Assembly (NCBI RefSeq): GCF_011758655.1
Contig: NZ_JAAMPA010000001.1
Coordinates: 744,001 to 808,000, forward strand
Reading direction: 5' to 3'
From: Modestobacter marinus
GTDB lineage: Bacteria; Actinomycetota; Actinomycetes; Mycobacteriales; Geodermatophilaceae
DNA: 64,000 nucleotides
Positions 53,449 through 61,821 of this stretch are shown one piece after another; positions within the stretch are counted from its first letter, which is position 1; each line of letters opens with the position of its first letter. The notes beneath the pieces were generated by a model that saw nothing but the letters and a program-made list of their open reading frames with translations, made no database searches and was not told where the DNA came from. Made by a program: the position numbers and the translations under genes.

Positions 53449-54414
53449 TCATCGGGTCACCTCCGTCAGCAGCGCGTCCCAGTCGGCGAGGAACCGGTCC
53501 AGGCCGTACCGCTCCAGCGCGGCGGCGCGGGCGGCCTTGCCGGCCAGCCGGGCGGCGTCCGGGTCGTGCACGAAGTCCCGGACCGCCTCGGCCAGCCGTT
53601 CGGGCCGGGTGGAGAGCACCCCGGCCTCGGCCGGCACCGCCTCCACGGCCTCGGTGGTGGCCAGCCCGACGACCGGCATGCCCAGGTGCATGGCCTCCAG
53701 CAGCGACAGCCCCAGCGACGTCCAGCGCACCGGGTGCACGTAGACCCGGCGGCGGGCGAGCTCGTCGTGCATCGCGGCCTGCGGCGGGTCGTCGTGCAGG
53801 CCGACCCGGTCGGGGTCGAGCCCGTAGCGCTCGTACAGCCCGGTCAGGCCCATCCCGAACACGTCCAGCGGCGCGGCGGCGGACAGCAGCGGCAGCAGGT
53901 CGCCGCCGGTGTACCGGCCCCGGCGCACGGGCTCGTTGACCACCACCCCGGCCCGGGCCAGCTCGCCGGTGTAGCGCTCGCCCGGGTCGACGATGCCGTG
54001 CTCGATGACGGTCGTGGGCGCCGAGCCGTTGTCGTAGAACAGCTGGTTGAAGAAGGTGACGTGGGCGATCGGGATCGCCGACTGGTCGGCCAGCGGGTGC
54101 CGGGTGTTCGGCACCGCCCCGTCCGGGGCGTTGTGCTCGAGGAAGACGGCCGGGAGGTCGCGGCCGGGCTCGCGGCCCAGCCACTCCCGGACCAGCTCCA
54201 GGTCACGGGTGCGCTGCAGCACGACGACGTCGGGCTGGTCCTCCCGCAGCTGCTCGGGCGTGACCTCGCGGGCCGACGCCGGCCACTCCCAGGTGCGGGC
54301 GCGGCCCAGCCCGTCGGGGCCCCGGTCCGGGGTCACCGGGAGCAGGTAGTCGTGGGTGCCCTGGACGAACGACGTCGTCCAGGAGCCGTGCACGTGCCAG
54401 AGCAGGACCTTCAT
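53449..54414 (-). CDS. GT4-like glycosyltransferase
   Basis: 321-residue GT-B protein. The N-terminus reads MKVLLWHVHGSWTTSFVQG. Further landmarks are FLEHNAPDGAVPNTRHPLAD, HVTFFNQLFYDNGSAP, and a C-terminal ALERYGLDRFLADWDALL. The donor-side glutamate is in LGLSLLEAMHLGMPVVGLAT. The family is a less common one than its neighbour. The ATG overlaps the GT9 stop (ATGA), so the genes are coupled. Confidence 0.85.
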   Translation of the reverse strand: MKVLLWHVHGSWTTSFVQGTHDYLLPVTPDRGPDGLGRARTWEWPASAREVTPEQLREDQPDVVVLQRTRDLELVREWLGREPGRDLPAVFLEHNAPDGAVPNTRHPLADQSAIPIAHVTFFNQLFYDNGSAPTTVIEHGIVDPGERYTGELARAGVVVNEPVRRGRYTGGDLLPLLSAAAPLDVFGMGLTGLYERYGLDPDRVGLHDDPPQAAMHDELARRRVYVHPVRWTSLGLSLLEAMHLGMPVVGLATTEAVEAVPAEAGVLSTRPERLAEAVRDFVHDPDAARLAGKAARAAALERYGLDRFLADWDALLTEVTR

Positions 54415-55412
54415 GAGGCGACCACCTTGTCGACGGCGGCAACGACGTCGGCTGGGCTCACCGACGAGAGGCAGGGGTGCCCCGGCACCGGGCACTCACG
54501 GGCCCGGGTGTCGCGGCAGGGGGCGGACTGGTCGCCCAGCAGCACGGTGGGCACGCCGTAGGGCGCCCACCGGACGGCCGGGACGACCGGGGAGAAGAGG
54601 GAGACGACGGGGGTGCCGACGGCGGCGGCCAGGTGCGCCGGGCCGGTGTTGCCGACGACGACGGCGGCCGCACCGTCGAGCAGCGCGGCCATCTCGGCCA
54701 GCGTCGTGGCGCCGCCCAGGTCGGTCCCGCGGGTGCCGGCGATGGCCGCGGTCAGCGCCCGCTCCCCCGGCCCGCCGGTGACCAGCACCCGCCAGCCGGC
54801 GTCGGTGAGCGCCTCGACCGCCCCGGCGCAGTGCCCGGCCGGCCAGGCGCGCGCCGGCACGGAGGCCCCGGGGTGCAGGACGACGTAGCCCGGCGCCTGG
54901 CCGGTGGCCGGCAGCGGACGGCGCACGGCGAGCAGGCCGTCGTCCCCGGCGGGCAGCTCGAAGCCGGCGGCGCGGGCCAGCGAGAGGGCCCGCTCCGGCT
55001 CGGGGAGGTCGTCGTCCACCCGGTGCCGGACGTCGAGCAGCGAGCCGGGGTAGTCGACGCTGATGGCCGAGATCCGCCCCACCCCGGCGGTGCGCAGCAG
55101 CAGCGCCAGCGGCAGCGGCGACTGGTGGAAGCTGGTGCTGACCACCGCCTCGTCGACGCCCAGCGCCCGCACCCGGTCGACCAGCGCGGCGAGGTCGTCG
55201 GCGTCCACCGGCTGCGGCGAGCCGTCGATCCACGGGCAGTGCCAGGTCAGCACGTCGTCGACGCCGGGCAGCAGCTCGGCGGCCGCCGTGCCCTGCGGGC
55301 TGGCCAGGAAGACGACCCGGTCGGCGCCGGCGGCCACGGCCCGCACCAGCGGCCCCTGCAGCAGCACGTCACCGGCGTTGTCCAGCCGGGCGACCAGGAC
55401 CGTGCGGGTCAC
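54411..55412 (-). CDS. GT9 family glycosyltransferase (heptosyltransferase-like)
   Basis: 333-residue family 9 enzyme, second in the operon. Family marks are VARLDNAGDVLLQGPLVRAV, HPGASVPARAWPAGHCAGAV, GNTGPAHLAAAVGTPVVSLF and FSPVVPAVRWAPYG. The C-terminus has extra cysteines (CRDTRARECPVPGHPC), also seen in some GT9 proteins. Two GT9 enzymes suggest at least two heptose transfers, but acceptors are unknown. GTG start, overlapping the upstream stop. Confidence 0.88.
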   Translation of the reverse strand: MTRTVLVARLDNAGDVLLQGPLVRAVAAGADRVVFLASPQGTAAAELLPGVDDVLTWHCPWIDGSPQPVDADDLAALVDRVRALGVDEAVVSTSFHQSPLPLALLLRTAGVGRISAISVDYPGSLLDVRHRVDDDLPEPERALSLARAAGFELPAGDDGLLAVRRPLPATGQAPGYVVLHPGASVPARAWPAGHCAGAVEALTDAGWRVLVTGGPGERALTAAIAGTRGTDLGGATTLAEMAALLDGAAAVVVGNTGPAHLAAAVGTPVVSLFSPVVPAVRWAPYGVPTVLLGDQSAPCRDTRARECPVPGHPCLSSVSPADVVAAVDKVVAS

Positions 55413-56908
55413 CAGGCGCCCGCCAGCACGTCCTCGACCGCCTCGACCAGGGTGGGCGCCCGGTGTGCCGCGGCGGTGACCTCGGCGGGGCGGGTGACCG
55501 TCGTCGGCACCAGGATCGACGCCGCGCCGGCCGCGGTGGCGGCTCCGACGTCGGCACCGATGTCCCCGATGACGACGACGCGGCCGGGGTCGACGTCGAG
55601 CTCGGCGCAGGCCGCCTTCACCATGCCGGGGGCCGGCTTGCGGCAGTCGCAGCCGTCCTCGGGGGCGTGCGGGCAGACCTGCACGGTGTCGAAGGGGCCG
55701 AGCAGCTCGGCGACGCGCGCGTTGACCGCGTCGGCCTGCGCCCGGGTGATGAGGCCACGGCCCACGCCGGACTGGTTGGTCACCAGGCCGATCCGCACGC
55801 CGCGCGCCCGGAGCGCGTCCAGCGCCTCACGGGCGCCGTCGACCGGCCGGACCTGCGCCGGGTCGCCGTTGTAGGGCACGTCGTGCACCAGCGTGCCGTC
55901 GCGGTCGAAGAGGACCAGGTCGGGCAGGCCGCGCCACGGCGTCACGGTGCGGTGCTGCACGGCGCCGCGCAGGAAGTGCCAGCTGGCCAGCGGCGGGATG
56001 AGCGCGCTGGTGGCGAGCATGGTGGTGACCTCGGCGCGGTCCCGCGGGCCGGGGGCGATCCGCGCCCAGGCGAACTCGGCGGTGCCGGCGGCCCAGCCCA
56101 GGGCCGCGAGCGCCGCGGCCCGGGGCCGTCCCACAGCGGCCAGGCCGAGCGCCGCCAGGGCCGCACCGGAGACGGCGAGGTGGCGGGGGCGGCGGCCGAC
56201 GGCGGCGTCGGCGCGCTCGCGCCAGGTCGGCCCGTGCAGCCGGCGCATGAGGACGTCGTCGGCGTTGCCGGCCTGCACCCGGGCGGACACCCAGCGGTCG
56301 GTCGGCCGGACGGGGTGGGTGATCCACCGCTCGCCGCGGGTCAGCGTCGAGCCGGTGTCCATGACCCGCAGGGCGAGGTCGGAGTCCTCGCGGAAGGCCC
56401 GGGGGAAGCGCTCGTCGAAGCCGCCGACCGCGGCGAGCGCGGACCGGCGGTAGGCCAGGTCGGCGGTGATCCAGCTGCTCGTGGCCAGCCCCGCGGTGCC
56501 GCGCTCCCAGTCGGTGGGCCGGCGGTCGGCGGGCAGCGGCACGCGGACCCGGCCCTGGGTGCCGGCCACGTCGGCGGGCAGGGCGGCGAGGTCCTCGGCG
56601 AGCCGGTCGTACCAGTCGGGGTCGGGGACGACGTCGTCGTCGAGGAAGGCGATCCACTCGGTGCGCGCGGTGCGCCACCCCAGGTTGCGGGCCACCGCCG
56701 GACCACCGCCCCCGGTGCGCACGACCCGGACCGGCGGCAGGCCGGGGCGCTCCGGGCGCAGTGGCTCCCCGGTGGGCCGGTCGTCGACCAGCACGATCTG
56801 GGCCGGCCGCGGACCGGGGGCGCCGGCCAGGGCGTCGAGGAGCACGTCCAGCGACGGCCGACCGATCGTCGGCACGACGACCGTGCAGTTGCGCAGGACA
56901 CCCTTCAT
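55409..56908 (-). CDS. Fusion of GT2 glycosyltransferase with a GmhB-type phosphatase
   Basis: 499-residue two-domain protein, first gene of the operon. Residues about 8-260 are a GT2/GT-A domain (VVPTIGRPSLDVLLDAL, FLDDDVVPDPDWYDRL as the DxD-like site, and FREDSDLALRVMDTG). Two or three membrane-like segments follow at about 280-325. From about 330 comes a HAD-IIIA domain with nucleophile D335 in LFDRDGTLVH, the zinc-type motif CPHAPEDGCDCRKP, and GDIGADVGAATAAG. This phosphatase would remove the 7-phosphate from heptose 1,7-bisphosphate. The fusion couples precursor supply and transfer. Confidence 0.88.
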   Translation of the reverse strand: MKGVLRNCTVVVPTIGRPSLDVLLDALAGAPGPRPAQIVLVDDRPTGEPLRPERPGLPPVRVVRTGGGGPAVARNLGWRTARTEWIAFLDDDVVPDPDWYDRLAEDLAALPADVAGTQGRVRVPLPADRRPTDWERGTAGLATSSWITADLAYRRSALAAVGGFDERFPRAFREDSDLALRVMDTGSTLTRGERWITHPVRPTDRWVSARVQAGNADDVLMRRLHGPTWRERADAAVGRRPRHLAVSGAALAALGLAAVGRPRAAALAALGWAAGTAEFAWARIAPGPRDRAEVTTMLATSALIPPLASWHFLRGAVQHRTVTPWRGLPDLVLFDRDGTLVHDVPYNGDPAQVRPVDGAREALDALRARGVRIGLVTNQSGVGRGLITRAQADAVNARVAELLGPFDTVQVCPHAPEDGCDCRKPAPGMVKAACAELDVDPGRVVVIGDIGADVGAATAAGAASILVPTTVTRPAEVTAAAHRAPTLVEAVEDVLAGAW

Positions 56909-56993
56909 GCCCCGATCGTGCCCGGAAGATCGTTCCCGAAACACTACGGGCTTTAAGTTTCCCGGCCGTTGGCTCTCTGTCACCCGGACGAGG

Positions 56994-57059
56994 GTCCCGC
57001 ACCGTGCGGGACGACCCGCACCGGGCGGGGTCGAGCCGGGTGCGCACACGGCTCGACCC
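56994..57059. terminator. Two tandem hairpins between MarR gene and heptose operon
   Basis: GTCCCGCAC/GTGCGGGAC (56994-57012) and GGGTCGAGCCG/CGGCTCGACCC (57028-57059) are perfect inverted repeats. Both lie downstream of the MarR-type gene and 85 or more bases before the heptose operon start. They probably end MarR transcription. The stretch at 56937-56962 is AT-rich and carries GAAAC/GTTTC arms, making it a promoter or operator candidate for the operon. Confidence 0.55.
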
Positions 57060-57110
57060 TCCCGCGCCCGGGTCGACCGGGGCAGGGACGGGCGGTGCCG
57101 GTCCCTGCCG

Positions 57111-57638
57111 TCAGCGGGGGCGGCGGGTGGCGGAGGACACCCGGGCGAGCGCGTCGGTGACCACGGCGGCGTCGTCCCCGAGCATCGTGAGCAGGTGCGC
57201 CACCAGGTCGTCGTGGGTGGACGTCGCCGCCCGGACCCGCTCCCGGCCGGTGTCGGTCAGCCGGGCGTGCAGCAGCCGCCGGTCGCCGTCCAGTCGCTCG
57301 CGGGTGACCAGTCCGTCGTCGACGAGCCGGTTGACGGTGCTGGTGATCCCCGGACGGGAGAGGCCGACGGCATCGGCGAGGTCGCCCATCGAGGCGTGCT
57401 CCTGGGGGGACTCGGCCACCCGGCGCAGCACCTCGAAGCCGGTGAGGGACAGCCCGTGCTGCCGGTGCAGCGCCGAGTCGACCCGCCGGGTGATCCGGTC
57501 GTGCACCTGGACGATCCGCAGCCAGGTCTCCGGGGCACTCGGCCCCGCGGCCGCCAGCCCCCGCACGTCCCGGGGCACGCCTCGGGGTGGTGCGCCGTCG
57601 TGCAGCTGGTCCCTGGGCTGGTCCATCGCTGGGTCCAC
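57111..57638 (-). CDS. MarR family transcriptional regulator
   Basis: 175-residue winged-helix regulator. After a 35-residue low-complexity head, the fold starts with WLRIVQVHDRITRRV. Its recognition helix region is LADAVGLSRPGITSTVNRLV, followed by the wing RERLDGDRRLLHARLTDTG. GTG at 57638 has AAGGAG only two bases away; ATG at 57626 is an alternative. Its target is unknown. The heptose operon lies downstream on the same strand, and the surface-protein gene lies upstream. Confidence 0.87.
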   Translation of the reverse strand: MDPAMDQPRDQLHDGAPPRGVPRDVRGLAAAGPSAPETWLRIVQVHDRITRRVDSALHRQHGLSLTGFEVLRRVAESPQEHASMGDLADAVGLSRPGITSTVNRLVDDGLVTRERLDGDRRLLHARLTDTGRERVRAATSTHDDLVAHLLTMLGDDAAVVTDALARVSSATRRPR

Positions 57639-57685
57639 GTCTCCTTCGTACTGCTCGTCCCGGTGCCGTCCGCCGTGCTGCCCGC

Positions 57686-58936
57686 TCAGCGTCGACCCCC
57701 CGGGTGCCCGCTGCGCGCCCGGCGCACGCCCACCAGCCCGAGAGACCCCGCCGCGGTGAGCAGGACCAGGCCGGCGGCGAGCACCGCCGGGGAGCCGGTC
57801 TGCTCGGTCGCCGCGGCGGCGCGAGCGGCCACCCGGAGGCCGACCTCGGCCGTCGCCGCGGACTCCCCGCCGACGAGCTCCAGCGTGGCCGCACCCAGCG
57901 CGGTGCCGCGCGGGATCTGGACGACCGCCTCGACGCTGCCGTCGGCCGCCGCGGTGACGGTGCCGAGCAGCTCGGTGCCGCCCGCCATGCGGACGTCGAC
58001 CGTCTCGCCCGGGTCGAAGCCGCTGGCCCGCACGGTCACCACCCCGCCCGGCGACACGATCGCCGCCGGCGCCGCTGTACCGGGGTCGGCGGGGAGGGAC
58101 GGGGCGCTGGGCTCGGAGGTGGGCTGGGTGCGGGTGGGCTGGGTGCGGGTGGGCTCGGTGCCGGTGGGGTCCGTGCCCGTGGTGTCGGTGGAGCCCGTGC
58201 CCGGGGGTTCCGTGCGGGTGGGGGACGGCGCGCGCGTCCCTGTGCCACCCGGGCCGCTCGACCGCGGCCCGGACGGGCTGGACGGCGTGGGGCCGGCCGT
58301 CGTGGGGGTCGGCGTGCTGGGCGGCGGCGAGGTGCTGGGCCCCTCGGGTGACGGCGGGGGGCTGGACGGCGCGGAGGGCGTCGGCGTGGCCGTCGGCGAC
58401 GGCGGAGCAGTCGGCGTCGGGTCCGGTGCGGGGGTCGACGGGACCGGGGACCCCGACGGCTCGGGATCCGGCGTCGGTGCCGAGGTCGGCGCGGGGGGCT
58501 CCGTGGTGGGCGGCGCGACCGCCGCGCAGTCCTCCTCGCTGGGCCGCGTGTAGGTCCGGAACTCCAGCGGCGGCTCCGTCGTGCCGTCCGGGTCCGCGAC
58601 CGTGACCGACACGTCGACGGTGACGCCCCAGTCGACGTCCCCGCTGGTCAGCTCCACCTGCTCACCGGGGAGGAGGTCGGCGGCGTCCTGCTCCTCGACC
58701 CCGTCGAAGACCAGGGCGACCCGGTGCGGCTCGGTGCCGTTGGTGACCTGGACCCGGACGACGGCCGGACCGCAGCTGGGGCCGTGGGTGACGGTCCCGG
58801 TCGGCCGGCGGGGGTCCTCGAGGGCGGCGGCGGGACCGGCCGTGACCACCCCGGCGGCCAGGACGGCGCCGAGGGCGAGGCCGACGGTCCGGGCGGCGGG
58901 CCGCACCGGGCGGGCGGACGAACACGTCAGCGGCAC
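57686..58936 (-). CDS. Pro/Thr-rich secreted surface protein with C-terminal anchor
   Basis: 416-residue exported protein. A GTG start at 58936 gives a signal peptide (TVGLALGAVLAAGVVTAG ending AAALE). The first 110 residues form a small beta domain (SCGPAVVRVQVTNGTEPHRV). About 170 residues of Pro/Thr/Ser repeats follow, then an IPT/Ig-like part (VTVRASGFDPGETVDV). The C-terminus is TEQTGS, a hydrophobic helix and a basic tail (RRARSGHPGGRR). That layout resembles a degenerate sortase signal or a simple membrane anchor. Function unknown. Confidence 0.75.
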   Translation of the reverse strand: MPLTCSSARPVRPAARTVGLALGAVLAAGVVTAGPAAALEDPRRPTGTVTHGPSCGPAVVRVQVTNGTEPHRVALVFDGVEEQDAADLLPGEQVELTSGDVDWGVTVDVSVTVADPDGTTEPPLEFRTYTRPSEEDCAAVAPPTTEPPAPTSAPTPDPEPSGSPVPSTPAPDPTPTAPPSPTATPTPSAPSSPPPSPEGPSTSPPPSTPTPTTAGPTPSSPSGPRSSGPGGTGTRAPSPTRTEPPGTGSTDTTGTDPTGTEPTRTQPTRTQPTSEPSAPSLPADPGTAAPAAIVSPGGVVTVRASGFDPGETVDVRMAGGTELLGTVTAAADGSVEAVVQIPRGTALGAATLELVGGESAATAEVGLRVAARAAAATEQTGSPAVLAAGLVLLTAAGSLGLVGVRRARSGHPGGRR

Positions 58937-59186
58937 TGCGGTCCCCCGTTCTCCGGCGCTCGACGGACGACTGCTGCGCGGCGCACCGTCGTCCTGCCCA
59001 GGAACTCCCTCCACCATGCCCGGTGGTCCGGATCCGCCGCGAGCTCGCCACTCCCGTCACTTCCGTCCCACAGGCGTGTCGCAGCTGGCGTGTCGGACCG
59101 ACCGCCCGGCCGGCCCGCGCCCCGATCCCGGTCCCGCCGGTCGACGCCGGTCCGGGGTGCGAGACGCAGGTCACTACGGTGACCGG

Positions 59187-60485
59187 ATGACCTCAGCGGC
59201 AGGGACCGGGCGGCGGCGGCAGGACGTGGTCTACCGGGCGGGGGTCTACGGCCGGCACCCCCGGGTGCCCACCGTGTATCGGGCGCTGGCGCGGGAGGCC
59301 AAGCGCCGGCTGGACGCCCGGGCCTACGGCTACGTCGCCGGCGGCGCCGGCGACGAGGCCACCCAGCGGGCCGACCGGACGGCGTTCGACCACTGGTCCG
59401 TCGTCCCGCGCGTGCTGCGCGACGTCAGCCGCCGGGACACCTCCGTGGAGCTGTTCGGACGGCGGCTCCCGGCCCCGGTGCTGCTCGGGCCGGTGGGCGC
59501 GCTGGAGCTGGTGCACCCCGAGGGTGACCTCGCCGTCGCCCGCGCCGCCGCGGCGGTCGGGGTGCCGATGGTCTTCTCCAACCAGGCGTCGGTGCCGATG
59601 GAGACCACCGCGGCCGCGATGGGCGACAGCCCGCGGTGGATGCAGCTGTACTGGTCGACCTCCGACGAGCTGGTCGAGAGCCTGCTGGGTCGCGCGGAGG
59701 CCGCCGGCTGCGACGCCGTCGTCGTCACCCTGGACACCACGATGCTCGGCTGGCGCCCCCGGGACCTCGACCTCGGGCACCTGCCGTTCGCGCTGGGCAA
59801 GGGGATCGCCCAGTACACCTCCGACCCGGTGTTCCGCCGCCTCGTCGAGGAGCGGGCCGCAGCGGCCGGTACACCGCGGGACCCCCAGCCGCGGCCGAAC
59901 GCCGCCGCCGTCCGCGCGCTGGTGGGCATGTCGCGGGCGTGGTCGCGCGCCACCGGCATGCCGATGCGCGAGGCGCTGCGGTCACCCCTCCCCCGCGCGG
60001 CCGTGGAGGTCTTCCTCGGCATCTACTCCCGGCCCTCGATCACCTGGGCCGACCTCGCCTGGCTGCGCGAGCGGACCCGGCTGCCGATCGTGCTCAAGGG
60101 CGTGCTGCACCCGGACGACGCGCGGCGGGCGGTCGACGAGGGCGTCGACGGGCTGGTGGTCAGCACGCACGGCGGGCGGCAGGTCGACCGGTCGATCGCC
60201 GCCCTGGACGCCCTGCCCGACGTCGTGGACGCGGTCGCCGACCGGGTGCCGGTGCTGTTCGACAGCGGGGTGCGCAGCGGTGCCGACGTGCTGGTGGCCG
60301 TCGCGCTGGGCGCCCGGGCGGTGCTGCTGGGCCGGCCGTACGCCTGGGGCCTGGGGGTGGCCGGCGAGGACGGCGTCCGCCAGGTGGTCGAGGACGTGCT
60401 GGGCGAGTTCGACCTCACGCTCGGGCTGACCGGGCACACCGCGGTGGACCAGCTCTCCCGCGAGGTCCTGCGCCGCCGCCCCTGA
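59187..60485 (+). CDS. FMN-dependent alpha-hydroxy-acid dehydrogenase (lactate dehydrogenase type)
   Basis: 432-residue enzyme of the L-lactate/glycolate/mandelate oxidase family. Features are AYGYVAGGAGDEATQRADR near the start, the substrate-site LYWSTSDELV region, the active-site histidine in VSTHGGRQVDRS, and the FMN-phosphate loop DSGVRSGADVLVAVALGA. The segment SRPSITWADLAWLRERTRLP is typical for the actinobacterial LldD/MftD-like branch. The exact acid is unknown. The ATG at 59187 is where family similarity starts. A palindromic repeat follows the stop by 29 bases. Confidence 0.9.
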   Translation: MTSAAGTGRRRQDVVYRAGVYGRHPRVPTVYRALAREAKRRLDARAYGYVAGGAGDEATQRADRTAFDHWSVVPRVLRDVSRRDTSVELFGRRLPAPVLLGPVGALELVHPEGDLAVARAAAAVGVPMVFSNQASVPMETTAAAMGDSPRWMQLYWSTSDELVESLLGRAEAAGCDAVVVTLDTTMLGWRPRDLDLGHLPFALGKGIAQYTSDPVFRRLVEERAAAAGTPRDPQPRPNAAAVRALVGMSRAWSRATGMPMREALRSPLPRAAVEVFLGIYSRPSITWADLAWLRERTRLPIVLKGVLHPDDARRAVDEGVDGLVVSTHGGRQVDRSIAALDALPDVVDAVADRVPVLFDSGVRSGADVLVAVALGARAVLLGRPYAWGLGVAGEDGVRQVVEDVLGEFDLTLGLTGHTAVDQLSREVLRRRP

Positions 60486-60909
60486 CCACCGGGCCGGGAG
60501 GTCGGACTGTGGACGCTAGAGCTCTGGTGCACCAGTGCAGTCAGAGCACGAGCACCGCCGGTTGAACTCTTGGCCAGCCGGCGTTGATGGCGCTGGATGC
60601 AGGGTCGAGCGCGGCCGCTGCCGCGGCGGGATCGACACCGCGCGGCCCACCGCACCCGGTCGCCGAGCCAGGTCATCCACCCCGCCGAGGCTCCACCGTC
60701 GCTGCGACCCGCGCCTCTCCCGCCGCGGTGCACGTCCTTGTGCTGGCGGGCACACTGGCCCGTATCCCCTCGACCACCGGAGACGCCCGTCGTGCCCGAC
60801 CCCGACGTCATCCGGACGAGGTGCCAGCTGCGGGCCGTGGGTGCCGGCGACCGGCGCCGGCACCCCGGCGGGCGAGCCCCCGGCACCGCCACCGGACGGT
60901 GCTGACCCG
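60486..60909. other. 424-base gap with one dispersed repeat
   Basis: Between the dehydrogenase and the stress-protein gene. It holds the 39-base hairpin copy B (60515-60553). The rest has no reading frame with family features and no recognisable promoter. A long + strand frame covers it, but that is the upstream extension of the stress-protein gene. Confidence 0.6.
60515..60553. repeat. Dispersed 39-base CTGGTGCACCAG hairpin, copy B
   Basis: Same element as copy A at 36303, with three substitutions. Two of them break base pairs in the arms, and the palindromic core CTGGTGCACCAG is unchanged. It lies 29 bases after the dehydrogenase stop, so it may also act as a terminator there. Confidence 0.85.
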
Positions 60910-61821
60910 ATGACCGTCCTGCTGGGCCTGGAGGCCGCCGAGCACAGTGGCGGGGACGACGGCGCGCTCCGGCTGGCCGCCGGGCTGGCCGGCGCGGAGG
61001 GCTCCCCAGTCGTCGTGACGACGGTCGTGCCGCTCGACCCACCGCAGGCGACGGCCTCGCGGCTCGACCGCGAGTACCGGCAGTGGCGGGCCGCACTGAC
61101 CGCCACCCGCCACGCGGAGGCGCTCACCGCACTGCGGAGGGCCGGGGTCGAGGACGTCCGCGCCGCCGTCGTCCCGGCGTCCTCGGTGCCCGCCGGTCTG
61201 GTCGAGTCCGCCCACCGGTACGGGGCGCGGCTGATCGTGCTCGGCGCCGCGACCGAGGCGCCGGCGGGCCGGTTCGCGCCCGGCTCGGTCGCCGAGCCGC
61301 TGCTGCACAGCTCGCCGGTGCCCCTGGCGCTGGCTCCGCGGGCGTGGTCGGCGCCGGCGGAGCCCACCGGGCTGACCTGCACCTGGGCGGACGCGGCCCG
61401 CTCCTCCGACGCGCTGTCGGCCACCCGAGCACTCGCCGGGCGCTGGGGAGTGCCGATCCGGCTGGCGACGTTCGTGCCCGAGCGCGCCGCCCTGCTGCCG
61501 TCCGAGACCGGCCTGCCGCTGGAGCACGTGGTCAGCGAGGAGTGGGCCGGCCAGGTGCAGGGCTCCCTGGACGACGTCGTGGCGGACTGGTCCGGCCCGT
61601 GGCCGGCCCCGGAGACCGTGCAGGGCCGCGGCGCCGGCTGGGCGGGGGCGGTGGCCGCGGTGCCCTGGCTGCCCGGGGACGTACTGGTGCTCGGGTCGTC
61701 ACGGCTCGGCCCGGAGGGGCGGGTCTTCCTCGGCTCGACGGCGACGAAGATCCTGCGGGCCGCGACCGTCCCGGTGCTGGTGGTGCCGCGCGGTGAGGGC
61801 GGCGCGCCGCCGTCGACTTGA
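60910..61821 (+). CDS. Tandem universal stress protein
   Basis: 303-residue protein with two Usp-like units (about 1-145 and 150-300). Each ends with a fold-typical stretch: ARLIVLGAATEAPAGRFAPGS, then DVLVLGSSRLGPEGRVFLGS with ATKILRAATVPVLVVPRG. The G-x2-G-x9-G-S/T ATP motif is best kept in the second unit (GSSRLG...GSTATK). ATG start with CTGACCCG upstream, without a strong ribosome site. Actinobacterial tandem Usps are often found after an APC permease, but none is seen here. Confidence 0.85.
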   Translation: MTVLLGLEAAEHSGGDDGALRLAAGLAGAEGSPVVVTTVVPLDPPQATASRLDREYRQWRAALTATRHAEALTALRRAGVEDVRAAVVPASSVPAGLVESAHRYGARLIVLGAATEAPAGRFAPGSVAEPLLHSSPVPLALAPRAWSAPAEPTGLTCTWADAARSSDALSATRALAGRWGVPIRLATFVPERAALLPSETGLPLEHVVSEEWAGQVQGSLDDVVADWSGPWPAPETVQGRGAGWAGAVAAVPWLPGDVLVLGSSRLGPEGRVFLGSTATKILRAATVPVLVVPRGEGGAPPST

